Source: Phoronis australis (lineage: Eukaryota > Phoronida > Phoronidae). From it: 64,000 nt of DNA. The translations under genes were made by a program, and so were the position numbers. This document shows, piece by piece, positions 48,416-60,339 of this stretch. Numbering within the stretch: the first letter of the stretch is position 1; each line of letters starts with the position of its first letter. The stretch lies in contig NMRA01000600.1 in the NCBI GenBank assembly GCA_002633005.1, positions 107,342-171,341 on the forward strand, given 5' to 3'. The notes beneath the pieces were generated by a model, which saw nothing but the letters and a program-made list of their open reading frames with translations, had not been told where the DNA came from and did no database searches.

Positions 48416-50488
48416 ATAAATATATATCACTTCAAAAAATGACGTACCCTCGTTAAAAATAATATTTAACCCTGCAGTTGAGCCCGTGCAAAATCTCAGT
48501 GATCCAGGGGAACTGAATTTGAACTCCAGGCGCTGAGAAAGTGTGTAAATTTTTGAGACCCACTATCCTTTTCCCCAGCTACCAGAAATTGGACAACCTG
48601 TCGTGTTTAACTATGGGACTTCGGGACTCCATATTTTCAAAATATCCTTCAAAGAATGACCATAATAAAATAAAGTTTTCATGAAACTGGATCACAATAA
48701 AACGAATCTTGACCTTAGACCGAGCGCAGACGGCCGGTTACGAGCTGCCTGTCTCAAGTGAATCACAGCTGAGCTGACTAGCAACTAGCTTTAGATCATC
48801 GAGGAATTTCGTATTTTCACACTATTAGGTCTCGGCTATAGCTATTTGAGGCAGCTTCTCGCTACCAGACAGTGTACATGTACTTGTCCCTTCTAGACCC
48901 CTTCTTACTCTCCGTATTGGTTCACGGTTACTCATCACCGGGGTTGTCCCAGGGGCGGATCCAGGATTCTGAGTTGGGGGGGTAGGGCTGAGTATTGGCC
49001 ATTTTTTTACCCGTCAGAAATTCGCACCCCCGAACTGCCAACTGGAATTTGGGAGAATTTTAGGTGTGGCATAGCTCCTTCGCTTCACATAAATCCGCCA
49101 CCTCTCCCCTAGGGTGAACGTTAGATATTTGGTACAAATATGGTGGCACTGGGAGCACGGGGGCAAGGGAGGGTGGCGGAGGTGTTGGCGATGGGGGGTC
49201 GTTTGGCGAAGTCGAAATGGTTTGTGCCCCCCTCCCCAATAATTTTTGCCTTACTACGGGCTTACGTTTCATTTCACACTAAATCCGCGATATTCAAAGC
49301 ACAGTATCTCGTTTGTGTGAAACATAGATTTTCCAATATAGAGGTCTGAACGACCTAATGCGTCAGCGTCCCTAGTGGTCAATCGTTCTTGGGATATCCC
49401 AATTACGAAAGTCAATCATGTGACGTACATGATGTCATGTTAAACAAATAACATTTATACCAGTACCAGCTGAGAGATCGTCACTGTAAATCAAAAACGG
49501 TTCAAAGAAACAGAATTGTTTGCATCTTTCTGCAATGAACTAGAAAACATCACGCCATCTTCAGACTATGCTACTAAAACTACTGAGGAAGCGTACTCAG
49601 GTAAAAGTTTTGTTTGACGTTCAACTGTCTGAGCTAATTAAGTCGCTGTATAGTGCCTGCTGGGTCCTGCTACCGGGTGTCAGCACCTCCAGCATTTTAA
49701 TGTGCCGGTACTTTTTCTGCAGCAACACAGGAACAGACGACATTCTCCTGGAGTCTGTTTCGTGAATAGTTGGTCTTACACCCCCTTTCACAATTGCCAA
49801 ATAAAGATTTAGTGACGTAACTATTATCTCATCACTGTCGACGATTTGTAAGAAAATGTTCACTTATCACAAATACATTCTGATACTTTACTCGTTTGCT
49901 TAACTCAATTTAAATTTTTTTCAAAATGTTTGTGGCACGTTGGATGATGCGATCACAAAGGTTGTGGTCAATAAATAAGTATAAGGTCCGACCCATTTTT
50001 TTCTTCACCAACCGCCGTTAAGCGTACCTCAAGACTCTTGCTCAAGCTGTTTCCATTATAATGACAAAAAATGAAAATTGAAAATGAAGCAGTAAAATTA
50101 GGAACAATTTGTTTACTACAACACTGTCGAATTCAACGAAACCGTGCAGATAAACGGAAGATCGCATTGCAAACTCTCGCCGCTGGTCTCGTGAAATTTC
50201 GGGGTGGCAAAGTTAGCTCTAACACTAGAATGCACAGGCCACGCATGAGAATTGTCATTCTGGTTGTAAACTTGTTTGGATTAATCTGAGGCTAAGAAAC
50301 ACAGCACACGCTTATACTTAAGGGCACGACATCCTTACGGTACGTTGTCCAGTTGGTTAATCGTGATGTACCTTTCTTTGCAGTAAAGGCCTATGGCTGC
50401 TGTTGGTTGTCGTTGGCGTGTTCGTCTTCGGGATATGCTATCAATACACGTGCACGATTAGTGAGTACGAAGATCCATTCAATGTCGT
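48416..50488 (+). repeat. Duplicated 2-kb block, copy B
   Basis: This is the partner of 45363-47419. Here the block is preceded by the complete 3' end of the LINE and followed by the complete exon 2 of gene copy 2, so this is the intact arrangement. It includes the GGCGGAT MITE at 48951-49110. Confidence 0.85.
48951..49110. mobile_element. Short GGCGGAT-type MITE in block B
   Basis: Same element as 45888-46043, at the equivalent position. Confidence 0.6.
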
Positions 50489-50731
50489 GGAGCCACGTAA
50501 CATTCGTGTACACGAAAACTGGACATCGTACACACCACCCATACAGCATACGCCATCAAAGCCCTCCGCCGCACCAGTTACATTTGTGTACCTGACACAG
50601 ACCCCTGAATGTTTAAAATTGTATCACCTCAGTGCTGACGTAATAGGAAGTCACCAAGACTGCCGCTGTGCTGTGGTTGTCTTGTCGCACAAGAAACCAT
50701 GTACAAAGAATTGGTCGCGTCCACACATTAG
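50384..50731 (+). CDS. Gene copy 2, exon 2: transmembrane anchor and stem
   Basis: Acceptor CTTTCTTTGCAG and donor TTAG|GTAGGT bound 348 coding bases. The peptide opens with KGLWLLLVVVGVFVFGICYQY, a clear membrane helix, then EDPFNVVEP, sequon N-W-T, VTFVYLTQTPECL, QDCRCAVVVL and sequon N-W-S. Entry and exit phases equal those of copy 1 exon 2; six residues are missing from the stem. The first coding exon was not found: an incoming AG or TG must complete the first codon. ATG-initiated MLLKLLRKRTQ at 49568 looks suitable by composition but its donor is in the wrong phase. Confidence 0.75.
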
Positions 50732-52613
50732 GTAGGTGGTGGAAATGGTTAGTTCACCGATATTTCGGAATAAATTTGGCATGTAAGATAACAAACTGCA
50801 CCAAATGAGTTTTTGTTGGGAGGGAGCAACGGGTGAGATATCGCGAGACTGAAATCGGAACTGGAACATTTTCCAATTCTGTGACGTTGTCTGGTGTAAT
50901 CGTGTTGCTTGAACCAATCACGAATTTCGATGTGACCGGAACAAGTTGATCGTCTTCCTTTAAATATTTGAATGCCCACTCATTTGTTTGATTAGGTAAG
51001 GGAAGCAATTGCGTGGCAACTCGCGTGCCGCACATTTGCTTAAGACAATAGATTTGGAAGCGTCATGGTCATGAACTTAACATGACGTGTAAGAAACATC
51101 CCATATGACCTCCACATTTGCAGTCTTTCACATGACGTTACACAATAGCAGTTAGTTTGAAATCGTCAGTTCACTATGTAATATGAAATTTGACAATCAC
51201 ACTTACACTGAAGCAACAATATTTTTTCTTCGTAGGATATTGTTTACTTTTCGCGCCCAATCTATTTGCGCAATATTCCAACACAACTTTTGCTCGTTGC
51301 TTGTAGTCTGTCCAGGCCTTTACGCTCCTCGAATATGTAGAAAGTTGCACGATAATAAAAATTTCAGCAGAAAACTCAATGCACCGACTTCAGAACACTT
51401 ATCAAATCGAACAACGACAGGAGGATTTACGCCACCTTCGGCTAGCAGGCGGTGTCAAAAACCAGCAATTGTGCATTGTAGTTTAATAATGTCAGCGTTT
51501 TGCCGAAATTCTCCATTACAGAACCATTTGCAGTATTGTGACCTATATTGTTGTGACCTTTATTTTTGTGACCTATATTAATGTGACCTATATTGTTGCA
51601 CCCGATATAAATTCTCTGTTTTTCGAATGTGGATTCCTCACTCCGTCAACATCGATAAATGTTGTCCACGGGTGACATTATGTGTTGGTGTTCCCGGTAC
51701 ATATTGCAACACCTTTCACATATTGTCACCAATGTGTTTACAGTAATGGAACACCCTTTCGTTTTTACCTGCTATGCACTCCTCCCATGCAGACCCCACG
51801 GGAGGTGATGAAAACCCATTTGGCGTCCACCTGATTTTTAACTATTTTGTAGTCCTCCCATGTGCCCACCTCCCGCTAGCACCTGTTGGCAAATGCCATC
51901 TCAACGCTCAACGCCAGAGGCAATCACTGAAATTCTGCAGGTCATGGAAGTATGAAATGTAATTATGAATTTGCCATAGTAATTTGTCTTTTTAAAACTC
52001 AAACATTACCAAAACTTGGCTTTGGGAACGGAGCTCAAGCGAATCGAAGAAAAAATCTTACTGTCAATTTCACTTAAATATTGACTTAAGCACACATTTG
52101 TCGTTCTCATTTGATTATAAGTGAATGTAGATATACTTAGTTTACCCATTTTAATGACACAACAATTTTATTACACGTCGAACTTCATTCAAGTATGAAT
52201 TCAAAAGTGTTTACATTACATGCTTCGGACTCGCTAAGGTTTGCATATTCGCCGCTTGGGGCGCTTGATTTTCGACCGATAACCATTGCGACGAAGGGCA
52301 ACCTGGCGGAGTAGGACCCCCTGTTGTACTAAATTCTTTGTCACAACCTGTTCAACTGAACAATCGCAACCTCAACAGTAATTTTATTATTTAGCTATAA
52401 TGTTTTATACCATTGTCCATCTCATATTTCCTTAGGCCCTATGTATTCCATGCATTCCATGCAGTTCATGTAGGTAAGTAATCGACTTCATATTTTTCAT
52501 ATCAGGTTAACGATTTTAGGGGTTATTTTTTGGGTAGCCAGATGTGTTGTAAGTTACTGGTTTGAACCATGACTGTAAAACAGCAAAAATGTTTTTTGTG
52601 TTTGATGTTGCAG
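50732..52613 (+). other. Intron 2 of gene copy 2 (1.9 kb)
   Basis: GTAGGT...GTTGCAG. It aligns in patches with 28200-29200 of copy 1's intron. At about 51535-51597 it carries four to five tandem copies of a 16-bp unit TTGTGACCTATATT, expanded relative to copy 1. Confidence 0.65.
51535..51597. repeat. 16-bp minisatellite TTGTGACCTATATT
   Basis: Four to five imperfect units (TTGTGACCTATATTG, TTGTGACCTTTATTT, TTGTGACCTATATTA, AATGTGACCTATATT) follow one another. It lies within the intron of gene copy 2. Confidence 0.85.
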
Positions 52614-53370
52614 GTACTTCTTTAAACCGAACACAACTCTGAATCAGGGTCGAAATCTACTCTACAAATATTCGTCAACGCACTTGAACAAAACGGGGGC
52701 ACAGTTTTATATCTTCATCGATGAAGACGCCATCATTACTCGGACAGGTCTAGATCTATTAGATCCCAAAGCTCAAATTACAGTAGACCGGAAACGACCA
52801 ATCCTGAGGCAGTATGAAGACTTCCTGCTCCGCGTGAAACCTGCTGTAAGCACGGCTATATACTCGACGTCCCATAATCGGAAGAGATTTAAAGAAGATT
52901 TTTTCTCCACGTGCTGCAAAACAAAGAACGGAAGTAGAATTCGTTTTCCAGAGTTCTTCCCAATGATCAGCTTTGATCTGTGTATGTTTGCAACGCACGT
53001 AACAGCAGCTTCAAATCTCTTTCCCATACCACTCAAGTACGAAACATTGTCTTGGTGGATGGGAGACATTATTCTGCCATTTAGAGTCTATGCCAAATAC
53101 AGAGGCCAAGCGCTCGTTTACTCACCTATGCAAATCTTGAATGGAGCCCACAGACAATATCCAAAAGTGTCCGGCGGTGTTGTTGGATATGACGTTCTCA
53201 TGAAAGAGGAGCGGGCTTTGGCACCACGTCATCTTCGCAATAATGCTGTGTGGAACGATAAGCTGTTTAGCGGAAAGCACCGGCCGCCTTATTATTCTAT
53301 TGTCTCTCCACAGTTTCCCTACGTTCCTTATCATGAAAATCCTACCATGATGCCATTTTATGGTGTATGA
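52614..53370 (+). CDS. Gene copy 2, exon 3: GT-A-like domain, C-terminus shortened
   Basis: After TTGCAG the exon is open for 251 residues. It keeps NQGRNLLYKY, YIFIDEDA, RQYEDFLLRVKPAV, FPMISFDLCMF, LSWWMGD and ILNGAHRQYP, i.e. every motif of copy 1 including the D-E-D triplet. Sequons N-T-T and N-K-T are shared. Identity to copy 1 is roughly 80-85 percent by eye with many synonymous changes. It ends FYGV-TGA where copy 1 reads FYVERKNSPGERLSN. Sequence after this stop still aligns (KSSPGGRLK), so a nonsense change removed about 34 residues, including copy 1's last sequons. A LINE starts about 55 bases further on. The catalytic core is intact, so it may still be functional. Confidence 0.8.
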
Positions 53371-53424
53371 AAGAGTTCGCCTGGTGGACGCTTGAAGTAA
53401 CATGTGGCTCAGACACTAAACAAT

Positions 53425-55437
53425 TTTAAGAACATCTGATAACGCAGTCACGGCTAATACCTTTAACGACTTTTTCACGAATATTGGCCATAAACCTAGC
53501 ACAAAAATTTGGAAACACTAGTCATTTATTTCCACCCGAGGTCAGCGAAGAGATAGCTTTTAAATTCTATGAGGTTGGCGCTAAGTTTGTTTGCCACCAA
53601 CTCAAATCAATGGATGGCAATTCTGCTGCTTGAATTGATGGCATTAGTAATAAAATCCTTAAACTATCTGCTGAGACAATCTCTCAACTCATTAATTCAC
53701 TGATCAATTTATCATTGAAAACATCAATCATACCATCAGAGTGGAAATCCGCTGTTTTTACTCCACTTTTGAAAGATGGTGACAAATCATGCTGCAAAAA
53801 ATTACAGACCCATTTCAATTCTGCCATCTATATCAAAAATCCTTGAAACACAAACAACTTCATTCTTACTTCCAAACTACATGTAACAACCTCTTGACTT
53901 ATGCCCACTCTGGTTTTCGACCACTCCGTTCAACATTAACTACTAACATTGACGTCACTGACCATATTTATTCTAATATGGGTAAAGGATTATTGACTGG
54001 TGATGTTTTTATTGATCTAAAGAAAGCATTTGACACCGTCGACCACACTATTATGTTGAAGAAGCTTAAAGCCTATGGGGTCACCGGTGTGGAGGCCAAG
54101 TGGTTTCAGAATTATCTTGGTAACAGAACTCAAGCTACCAGTGTCGGCAAAGATATCTCTGATCTCAAAACCGTTAAAACACGTGTTCCCCAGGGGTCTA
54201 TACTGGGGCCATTGCTATTTTGTATCTTTGTCAATGATCTCCCCTCAGTAATTCAAAATTCAAACTTCAAGATTTTTCTCTATGCGGATGACACAACAAT
54301 ACTGACTGCAGGCAGAAACTCATCCGAAATCCAGGCCAATCTCAACTGTGATTTAGCAATCATTTCTGATTGACTTGTATCCAATAAACTATCCTTAAAT
54401 GTTTCTAAAACTAAAACTCTTCTATTTGGCACATCCCAGAGACTTAGAAACCAAACCCTGTCCTTAATTACGATTGGAAGACCAATTGAGAACGTCAATT
54501 CCTTTAAATATCTGGGACTTATATATGATCAAAATCTTAAATTCTCTCACCACGTTGATTATATCTCGAAAAAGGTGTCTAAGACAATTGGCGAATTGAA
54601 ACGCATCAGTAAATTTGTTAACGGAGCAACACTGAAAACCTTTCTTAATGCTGTCATTCATCCTCACCTAGATTATTGCCTCCCTGTTTGGGGTGCTGCA
54701 TCAGGCAAGGATATGAAAACCATCCAGGCTATCCGAAATAGGGCTGCCCGGATTATTCTGGTTAGAGATATTACCATCAAAAAGCTTCATAAAGAGACTG
54801 GTATAACGAAAATTCATACAGCACATCAATTCCTATCTGCTTCTTGTGTGTACAAATGTTTTAAAGGTCTTGTCCCATCTTACTTATGTGCTAAGTTTAA
54901 GATGACTACTAATCGCTACAATACTAGGTTCTCATCGTCATCTGATTTCAATCTTCCCAAACGCAGAAGCGGAACCTGGAAAAATCATTTTCCTACAGCG
55001 GCCCTTTTTATGGACTCTCTCCCTGCAGATGCCAAATCTTCATCATCCTTTCTAACCTTTAAACGAATTCTAAGAAATAGATTTAATTTCACGTAGTGTC
55101 AATTCATTTGTTATTTATATGATGTCTTACTTTTATTAATTATTTATTTCTGTTTTATTTTTTTATATTCATGTTTATATTTTAGTTAATTATCTTATCT
55201 TAATTTCTTTATCTTCTATTTATCATACTTTATTTTTTTATTTTGCTTCATCAGTCTTTCCATGTTAATTTCTTATTCTTTGCTTATTACTTAAATTTTT
55301 CTTTCATTTTAGTTCTGTTTTTGTCTTACTGTTTTTTTTACCGAGGTCCCCATGAAAAGCAGTGTGAACTGATGGGGCCATTTTCATTGTAAATATTACA
55401 TTAAAAGATAAGTAATGAATAAATAAATAAATAACTG
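53425..55437 (+). pseudogene. LINE reverse transcriptase, 5'-truncated, with 3' tail
   Basis: Order of motifs: ANTFNDFFTNIG (53455), linker with IDGISNKILKLSAETISQLI, KSAVFTPLLKDGD (53750), frameshift, FIDLKKAFDTVDHTIMLKKL (54008), RVPQGSILGPLLF (54183), FLYADDTTIL (54276), then thumb and C-terminal parts to NRFNFT-stop (55095). This is the second half of a non-LTR ORF2; the endonuclease is missing. Stops at 53632 and 54371 and frameshifts near 53830 make it dead. The 3' UTR ends in an (AATA)n tail at about 55418-55437, typical of CR1/Jockey-group elements. It sits just behind the stop of gene copy 2 and may supply its 3' UTR. Confidence 0.9.
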
Positions 55438-56190
55438 TAGTGACCCGAATGCCAAGCAAAGAGCAGAGTGAATGCCTTAGTTCATGTGTTCAACGGTAGG
55501 TTAAGAATGCAAATGGCGAAATGACAAGTGAAAAGCAAAAAGTCAACTCTTCACGTAAGTTGTTTTGAAAGTTCCATGCAGTTATAAACGCCTTATTATC
55601 ATTTCTTAAGATGAATATGTTCATAATTTCGAAGTACAGGTTGGTACACCTGTAGTAGTAATACACTTGGCCCCATACTCGTTGAATCAGTGGAGTACCA
55701 TGCGGCTATTCAATATTGTTGTCCGTATTCCCCTCCCGCACTACTTCGACAGTGACCTCTGGCATGGAAAGTTCAAAAGGTAGGCCAATGTCGACTCGAC
55801 GTCGTTATCCGGTTTGATCATCAAACTTTCCCAAAACAGTTCCATGTAACAATAATGCAGCAAGACAAATAACACTCAACACGCAATCAGTTCCTAAAGG
55901 TAACATCTGGAACAGGGCTGTTAATTATATGACACTTCTGTTTGAGTTTTCGATTGCTAAATATTATATCGCCTGCATGCGCAACTCAGGCGCCAATTCA
56001 TCAGTAACTACATTTGTACAATATCAATTATTGTTTTTATTTGACTATTTTCAGGAAATTTCAAAAGGTCGATGCGGAATTACCGTTGTTTTCATCTTTA
56101 TTATCTCTCTCCAAGTAACAAATTTCTGCATTTAAAAAAGTTTCTTTTACTAGAGAATAATTGTATCCTAATGCGCAGAGGCATACTAAT
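55438..56190. other. No gene seen
   Basis: Sequence between the LINE tail and the first segment of the doubtful gene at 56193. No recognisable features. Confidence 0.5.
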
Positions 56191-56192
56191 AG

Positions 56193-56315
56193 GATGACAT
56201 CCGCCACGTGAACATTCTGGGTGAAATATTCAAAAAATCTGCCGAAGACTTAAGAAACTTAGAAATTCGAAGCGTATGGGATAAATACAAACGAACCTCG
56301 ACTGGTGTAGATGAA
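56193..56315 (+). other. Exon-like segment 1 of a possible unknown gene
   Basis: ACTAATAG|GAT and GAA|GTAAGA enclose 41 codons in phase 0/0 with the composition of a helical, charged protein (starts DDIRHVNILGEIF, ends RTSTGVDE). Not recognised. The next plausible segment, at 57464, has a different phase, so an intermediate exon would be needed. Confidence 0.25.
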
Positions 56316-57463
56316 GTAAGAATTTTGTAAGTAAAATGGTATTACGTAACATATGCAAATATTGAATCTACTTGAAATGATTTAGTTCAACAAGGAAGAT
56401 GTGTCGAACATATGTTTGCCTTATTACTATTTGATATGTGATGTGCATGGCACTTGATTCTGCACTTTCACTCTGCAGACTTACAATGCCACCCAAACAA
56501 ACAACCTAGTGTGTATAAATTTAGATCGACTAGTTCCACTCGATAACGGCAAGTATAGTTCTTTTGCCTGACACCTGACGGCAGACGGATGTGTTGAAAT
56601 TAAGAAATGCCGTCGGAGGTTCGTACTCGGCCTCTTCAGTAGTTCACAACAGGCTTATCGGTATCAGTTTATCACTTGAATCCATCGTTTCGCAACAATA
56701 ATTCATCAAAATATGATGTAGAATCCTTACAAGTGCATCGAGCTATTGAACAAACGTGTTGCTTTATTTTGCTGTTACGGATATATTGATATTTTAACGT
56801 ACCGTAGCCTTCAAAGTTCGGTAGACCAATTTACCAAGGTCGGTCGCTGAGCCCGATTGCTCGTTGTCCCAAATACTGGAATCATATCTAATTTGAATAA
56901 GGAACAAGCTAGTACAAAATTCATATCCTTAATTGGTCTAAACTAAAAGCTAATTTTGTCAGAAGGGGAGAGAAATTGGGTGAATTATGACACCAGAAAA
57001 TTGGTGATTTAGGAGATACTAGTTACTAAGGTACGTGATAATTGTTTGTGGATACTTTGAGACTTCTCTTCTGTGGTCATCCGCGGGAAACCTGGTTGCA
57101 TAAAGAACAATAGATTAGCATCTTCATCGTTCCCGTTGTTATGATAAAGTGGTGACAAGCAGTTATCGGCAACGGTCTGATGTACGCCCAAGGTATTTTA
57201 TCCATGTGACCCGTGTTGTTATATTCAACAATCACACAACAACGGAAAACAATGATACGACCGATGGGCAATATACATTTGACGAGTTGCCATGAACAGT
57301 GGTGGAGTTTGTCTTGTCGTTTGAATGTTTCCACAGAACTGCAAACCCGGTATATCGTCAGGAAAACAAAAGACTTCTGCGGCCTTTTGTTTTAAGTCGT
57401 ATGAAAAATTGTGGTCATACCACTTAACCTACTATTCATTTGATTTTACATTGCATTGCATAG

Positions 57464-57663
57464 ACATTTAATCAACAGAAAATCTGATTTGAATATATGT
57501 GAAGAAATACCCATATTGAAATTACAAGGCATAACAACTATAAATCAAAATAACCTACATTTGTCGAGTTCATGTCTATCCCTGTTCACTGGGGAGGACA
57601 TAATCGATTTCTATAAAAAAATGGAGCCATGTATGATATCTAGATATACTATAGTCCAACGTG
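57464..57663 (+). other. Exon-like segment 2 of a possible unknown gene
   Basis: Acceptor TTGCATTGCATAG and a consensus donor G|GTAAGT enclose 200 bases with 66 open codons. The peptide includes ILKLQGITTI, CLSLFTGEDIIDFYKKMEPC and ISRYTIVQR. It exits in phase 1, which fits the segment at 58424. I recognise no domain; the two Cys residues and amphipathic pattern would suit an extracellular or small globular protein. Confidence 0.3.
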
Positions 57664-58423
57664 GTAAGTAACAAAACATTCAAAACATTCAGGAGGAAAA
57701 AACTTATTGCAATTTATCAAAAAACATTAAAGACAATCTGATTTTACGTGCTGAGGCAACGGTCTCAGATATTTGTAAAGTTCTCATTTTAGTATATTTG
57801 AGGTGCCGAATTGTATAACTAATAATCTGGCTGCCATAGTTTTTATTTTTTGCAACATTTTGGCCAAGTTTCATTCCCATAGCAGTGAGGGTACATTTGG
57901 TACAGCAGTGTATTAAACATAACCTCAGAATGGCATAACGGGGGGCAGTGTAGTAAAACTACTAAATGAGGGGGATAAATCAGTATCGTTTTTTAAAACA
58001 TCTCTGTAACAATCTACTGGCATCACTAAACAATGCCATGTGAATAATAGCTCAATACATGTAGCTTTCATTCAAGTTAAATGTAAACAGTTAAATTTGG
58101 ACAGTTTTTACAGCGTGAAAACATGGCTGCGAAGCCATAAAATGTGTTTGAGCCCATAACTTCGGTAGAAGGTAATATTTTGGGGAAATGTTTTACCACT
58201 GTTTATAGATCCCATAGGACTACGTATGTTGAAAGTTTGGTGAAAATCGACTGACCTTCACCTTGCCGCTGGATGGCTAGTGCTCTCGTGAACTAATATT
58301 TAGTAAGTTATGGTTAGCCTACTACTTAATTCTGTCTTAACATATTCATTGTTCTTTACTCCTTTTTGATGAAGACAATCTGGTAAATTTTTTACGAAAA
58401 TTGTCCGCTATTTTTTTCAACAG

Positions 58424-58533
58424 ATAGTGATTCAAGAACTCCTGTCTTTATTAGGAGTTTCAGCCAAAGTCTAGGGAGCGAAGTAACCAAATTAATTATC
58501 TTCTCTGGCCCTAATCAGGCGGTTACTACCTGA
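58424..58533 (+). other. Exon-like segment 3 (terminal) of a possible unknown gene
   Basis: After a strong acceptor (CTATTTTTTTCAACAG) the frame required by 57663 gives D-SDSRTPVFIRSFSQSL, then GSEVTKLIIFSGPNQAVTT and a TGA stop at 58531-58533. The phase match and strong acceptor are the only evidence. No AATAAA was noticed immediately downstream. Confidence 0.25.
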
Positions 58534-59387
58534 GCAGAAATTGAAAATAAGTCCGTCAACAACCTTATTTCAAACAATAACCGAAACAATGCCATCTACT
58601 TCATGAATGATAGCAACAACGCCTGTTGAAATAATTAAAATCTGCGTTTGATTTAATGACGCCAAAGCAGCGGCCAATGATTGCGCAGAAGACAGTTCCC
58701 ATAACCAAGCCTCAAACGGATAAACCGATCAGCGCCATCTTGAGGCCAGGGACGAAGCTGCACAAATTTACAACAAGTTTTGTGGAGTAGTTTTTGGATA
58801 CTGTTGGAAATCTTGGACGACAGCGGAATACATTACGAGTTTGAAACTGATTATACATTATTTTCACCTACATGTATAGTTTACAGTGAAATTCAGGGAA
58901 GACTTGTATTTTTGCCTATTATTCTGTGTGATTCAACTGATTCACCAGAATTTATTCACGCAGATGTAACGTGATTTGTTAAATTTCTCACAATGCCAGC
59001 TGACTCGGCGGCACCGACAACATGGTGACTTTTGCCGAACTGAAAGCCATGTTCAACTGGCTACTTACTAGTAACAAGTGAAGATTAACTTAATTAATAC
59101 ATTTTGGTATACATGTACGTTGCCGAAAACTTCCTACATTTTGTCAGGTTTTTAGTGTTAAAATGATGAGGAATATTTTAATTATTTCACTTTAAATTTC
59201 CATTCAGATTGCCCGTTAATATTCGTTCAAAGACTTGTGACAATGTTTTTATTTTCCCATTTACGGTGATAAAACATCTAGAAGTGGTGCCGCCATCGAC
59301 AAAGGAATTTGTCTCTTTATTCGAGCCTTCGTCTGAACCGGCGAAAGTGACCCGTGAGCGCACTTTCGGTCACTGTGATTTGAACCT
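58534..59387. other. No convincing gene; acceptor-bounded open segment from 59208
   Basis: From 59208, after TTTAAATTTCCATTCAG, one frame is open to the stop at 59562, followed by AATAAA at about 59717. It looks like a terminal exon with 3' UTR, but its continuation into the duplicated region shows no excess of silent differences against the left repeat copy. I leave it uncalled. Confidence 0.35.
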
Positions 59388-59912
59388 GATAGGCCAATCT
59401 ATATACGGCCTGCTTGCGTTCTCAAGAGTCCACACTCGAGGTGTTTCGGTGTCAACACATTATGACTCCGATGCTTCGTCGCATTCGAGTAAAAATCTTT
59501 CTAAATCCCTCGACGCTGGAAGACTCATCTGCAAAATCGCCGTATTCCAAGTTGGTTCCTAACCTTGCGGTGTGACTGAGTGCAGCATGCATGTCTCACT
59601 GATGTGTCGCCATCATCGATTACAAAACCGCACATGTTTGTATTCACAATTTACTCAGCTGAAGCTGTTAAGATCATTCACAGCTGGGATTCCCTATCTA
59701 AGTTGAATGCGCGGAAAATAAATGCCTTGTGCAATGATTCATTTAGTGATATTTTTTTATTGAAAAGCATTTGTTTTGATGTCAAATTATGTCTTTAAAT
59801 TAACGAGGAATAACTGCATAACATCACGTTTTTGTAATTATCTTATATTTATAATAATTATACACATATATGATGATTTCTTTCCAGTCGGCTTTTTCAA
59901 TTTCTCCAATAG

Positions 59913-59998
59913 ACCGGCGATTCCGATAGCTCAATGGCTTAGATCGTCTGACGGTTAACAGGATGCCCCGGTTTGGAACACCACTACTGGCAGATATC
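59913..59998 (+). repeat. tRNA-Asn-like insertion (SINE head or retropseudogene)
   Basis: TAGCTCAATGGCTTAGATCG fits the D-arm and A box of a tRNA. CTGACGGTTAACAGG fits an anticodon arm with GTT (Asn), and CCGGTTTGGAACACC a decayed B box. The left long-repeat copy reads straight across this point (about 578-600), so the segment was inserted into this copy after the duplication. Mutations in the T arm make a working tRNA unlikely. Confidence 0.55.
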
Positions 59999-60339
59999 TC
60001 TTTAACTATAGGTCATGCGATTTGACCAACGTATGACGAGTATGAAGAATAATGTTTTCTACTATTCTTGCTGTAGGTATAACTGGTTAAACGATGTAGC
60101 TGACCTTGCAGGAGGATCCAGGATTCTTTTAAAGACAAGTCGGATCAAAGATTTCTTAAAAGGGGGTACAATACAACAATTTGAAATTTCTAGATTTTAA
60201 CTGACATCACTTAAATCAAGGGAAAATGTGGTCCAGATCCCCTTGATCTCCCCAGATTCGCCTTTGTGATGTAAGACTTTAGGAACTCAGCTGATCATTT
60301 GTTATTCGAATACCCATATTTCCCCATAGAAACTATGCA

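Noticed and set aside
49568-49600. ATG-MLLKLLRKRTQ-CAG|GTAAAA (and its copy at 46499) as first exon of gene copy 2
   Set aside because: The donor is in phase 0, and joining it to the exon at 50384 gives an immediate TAA. No other acceptor restores the conserved transmembrane frame.
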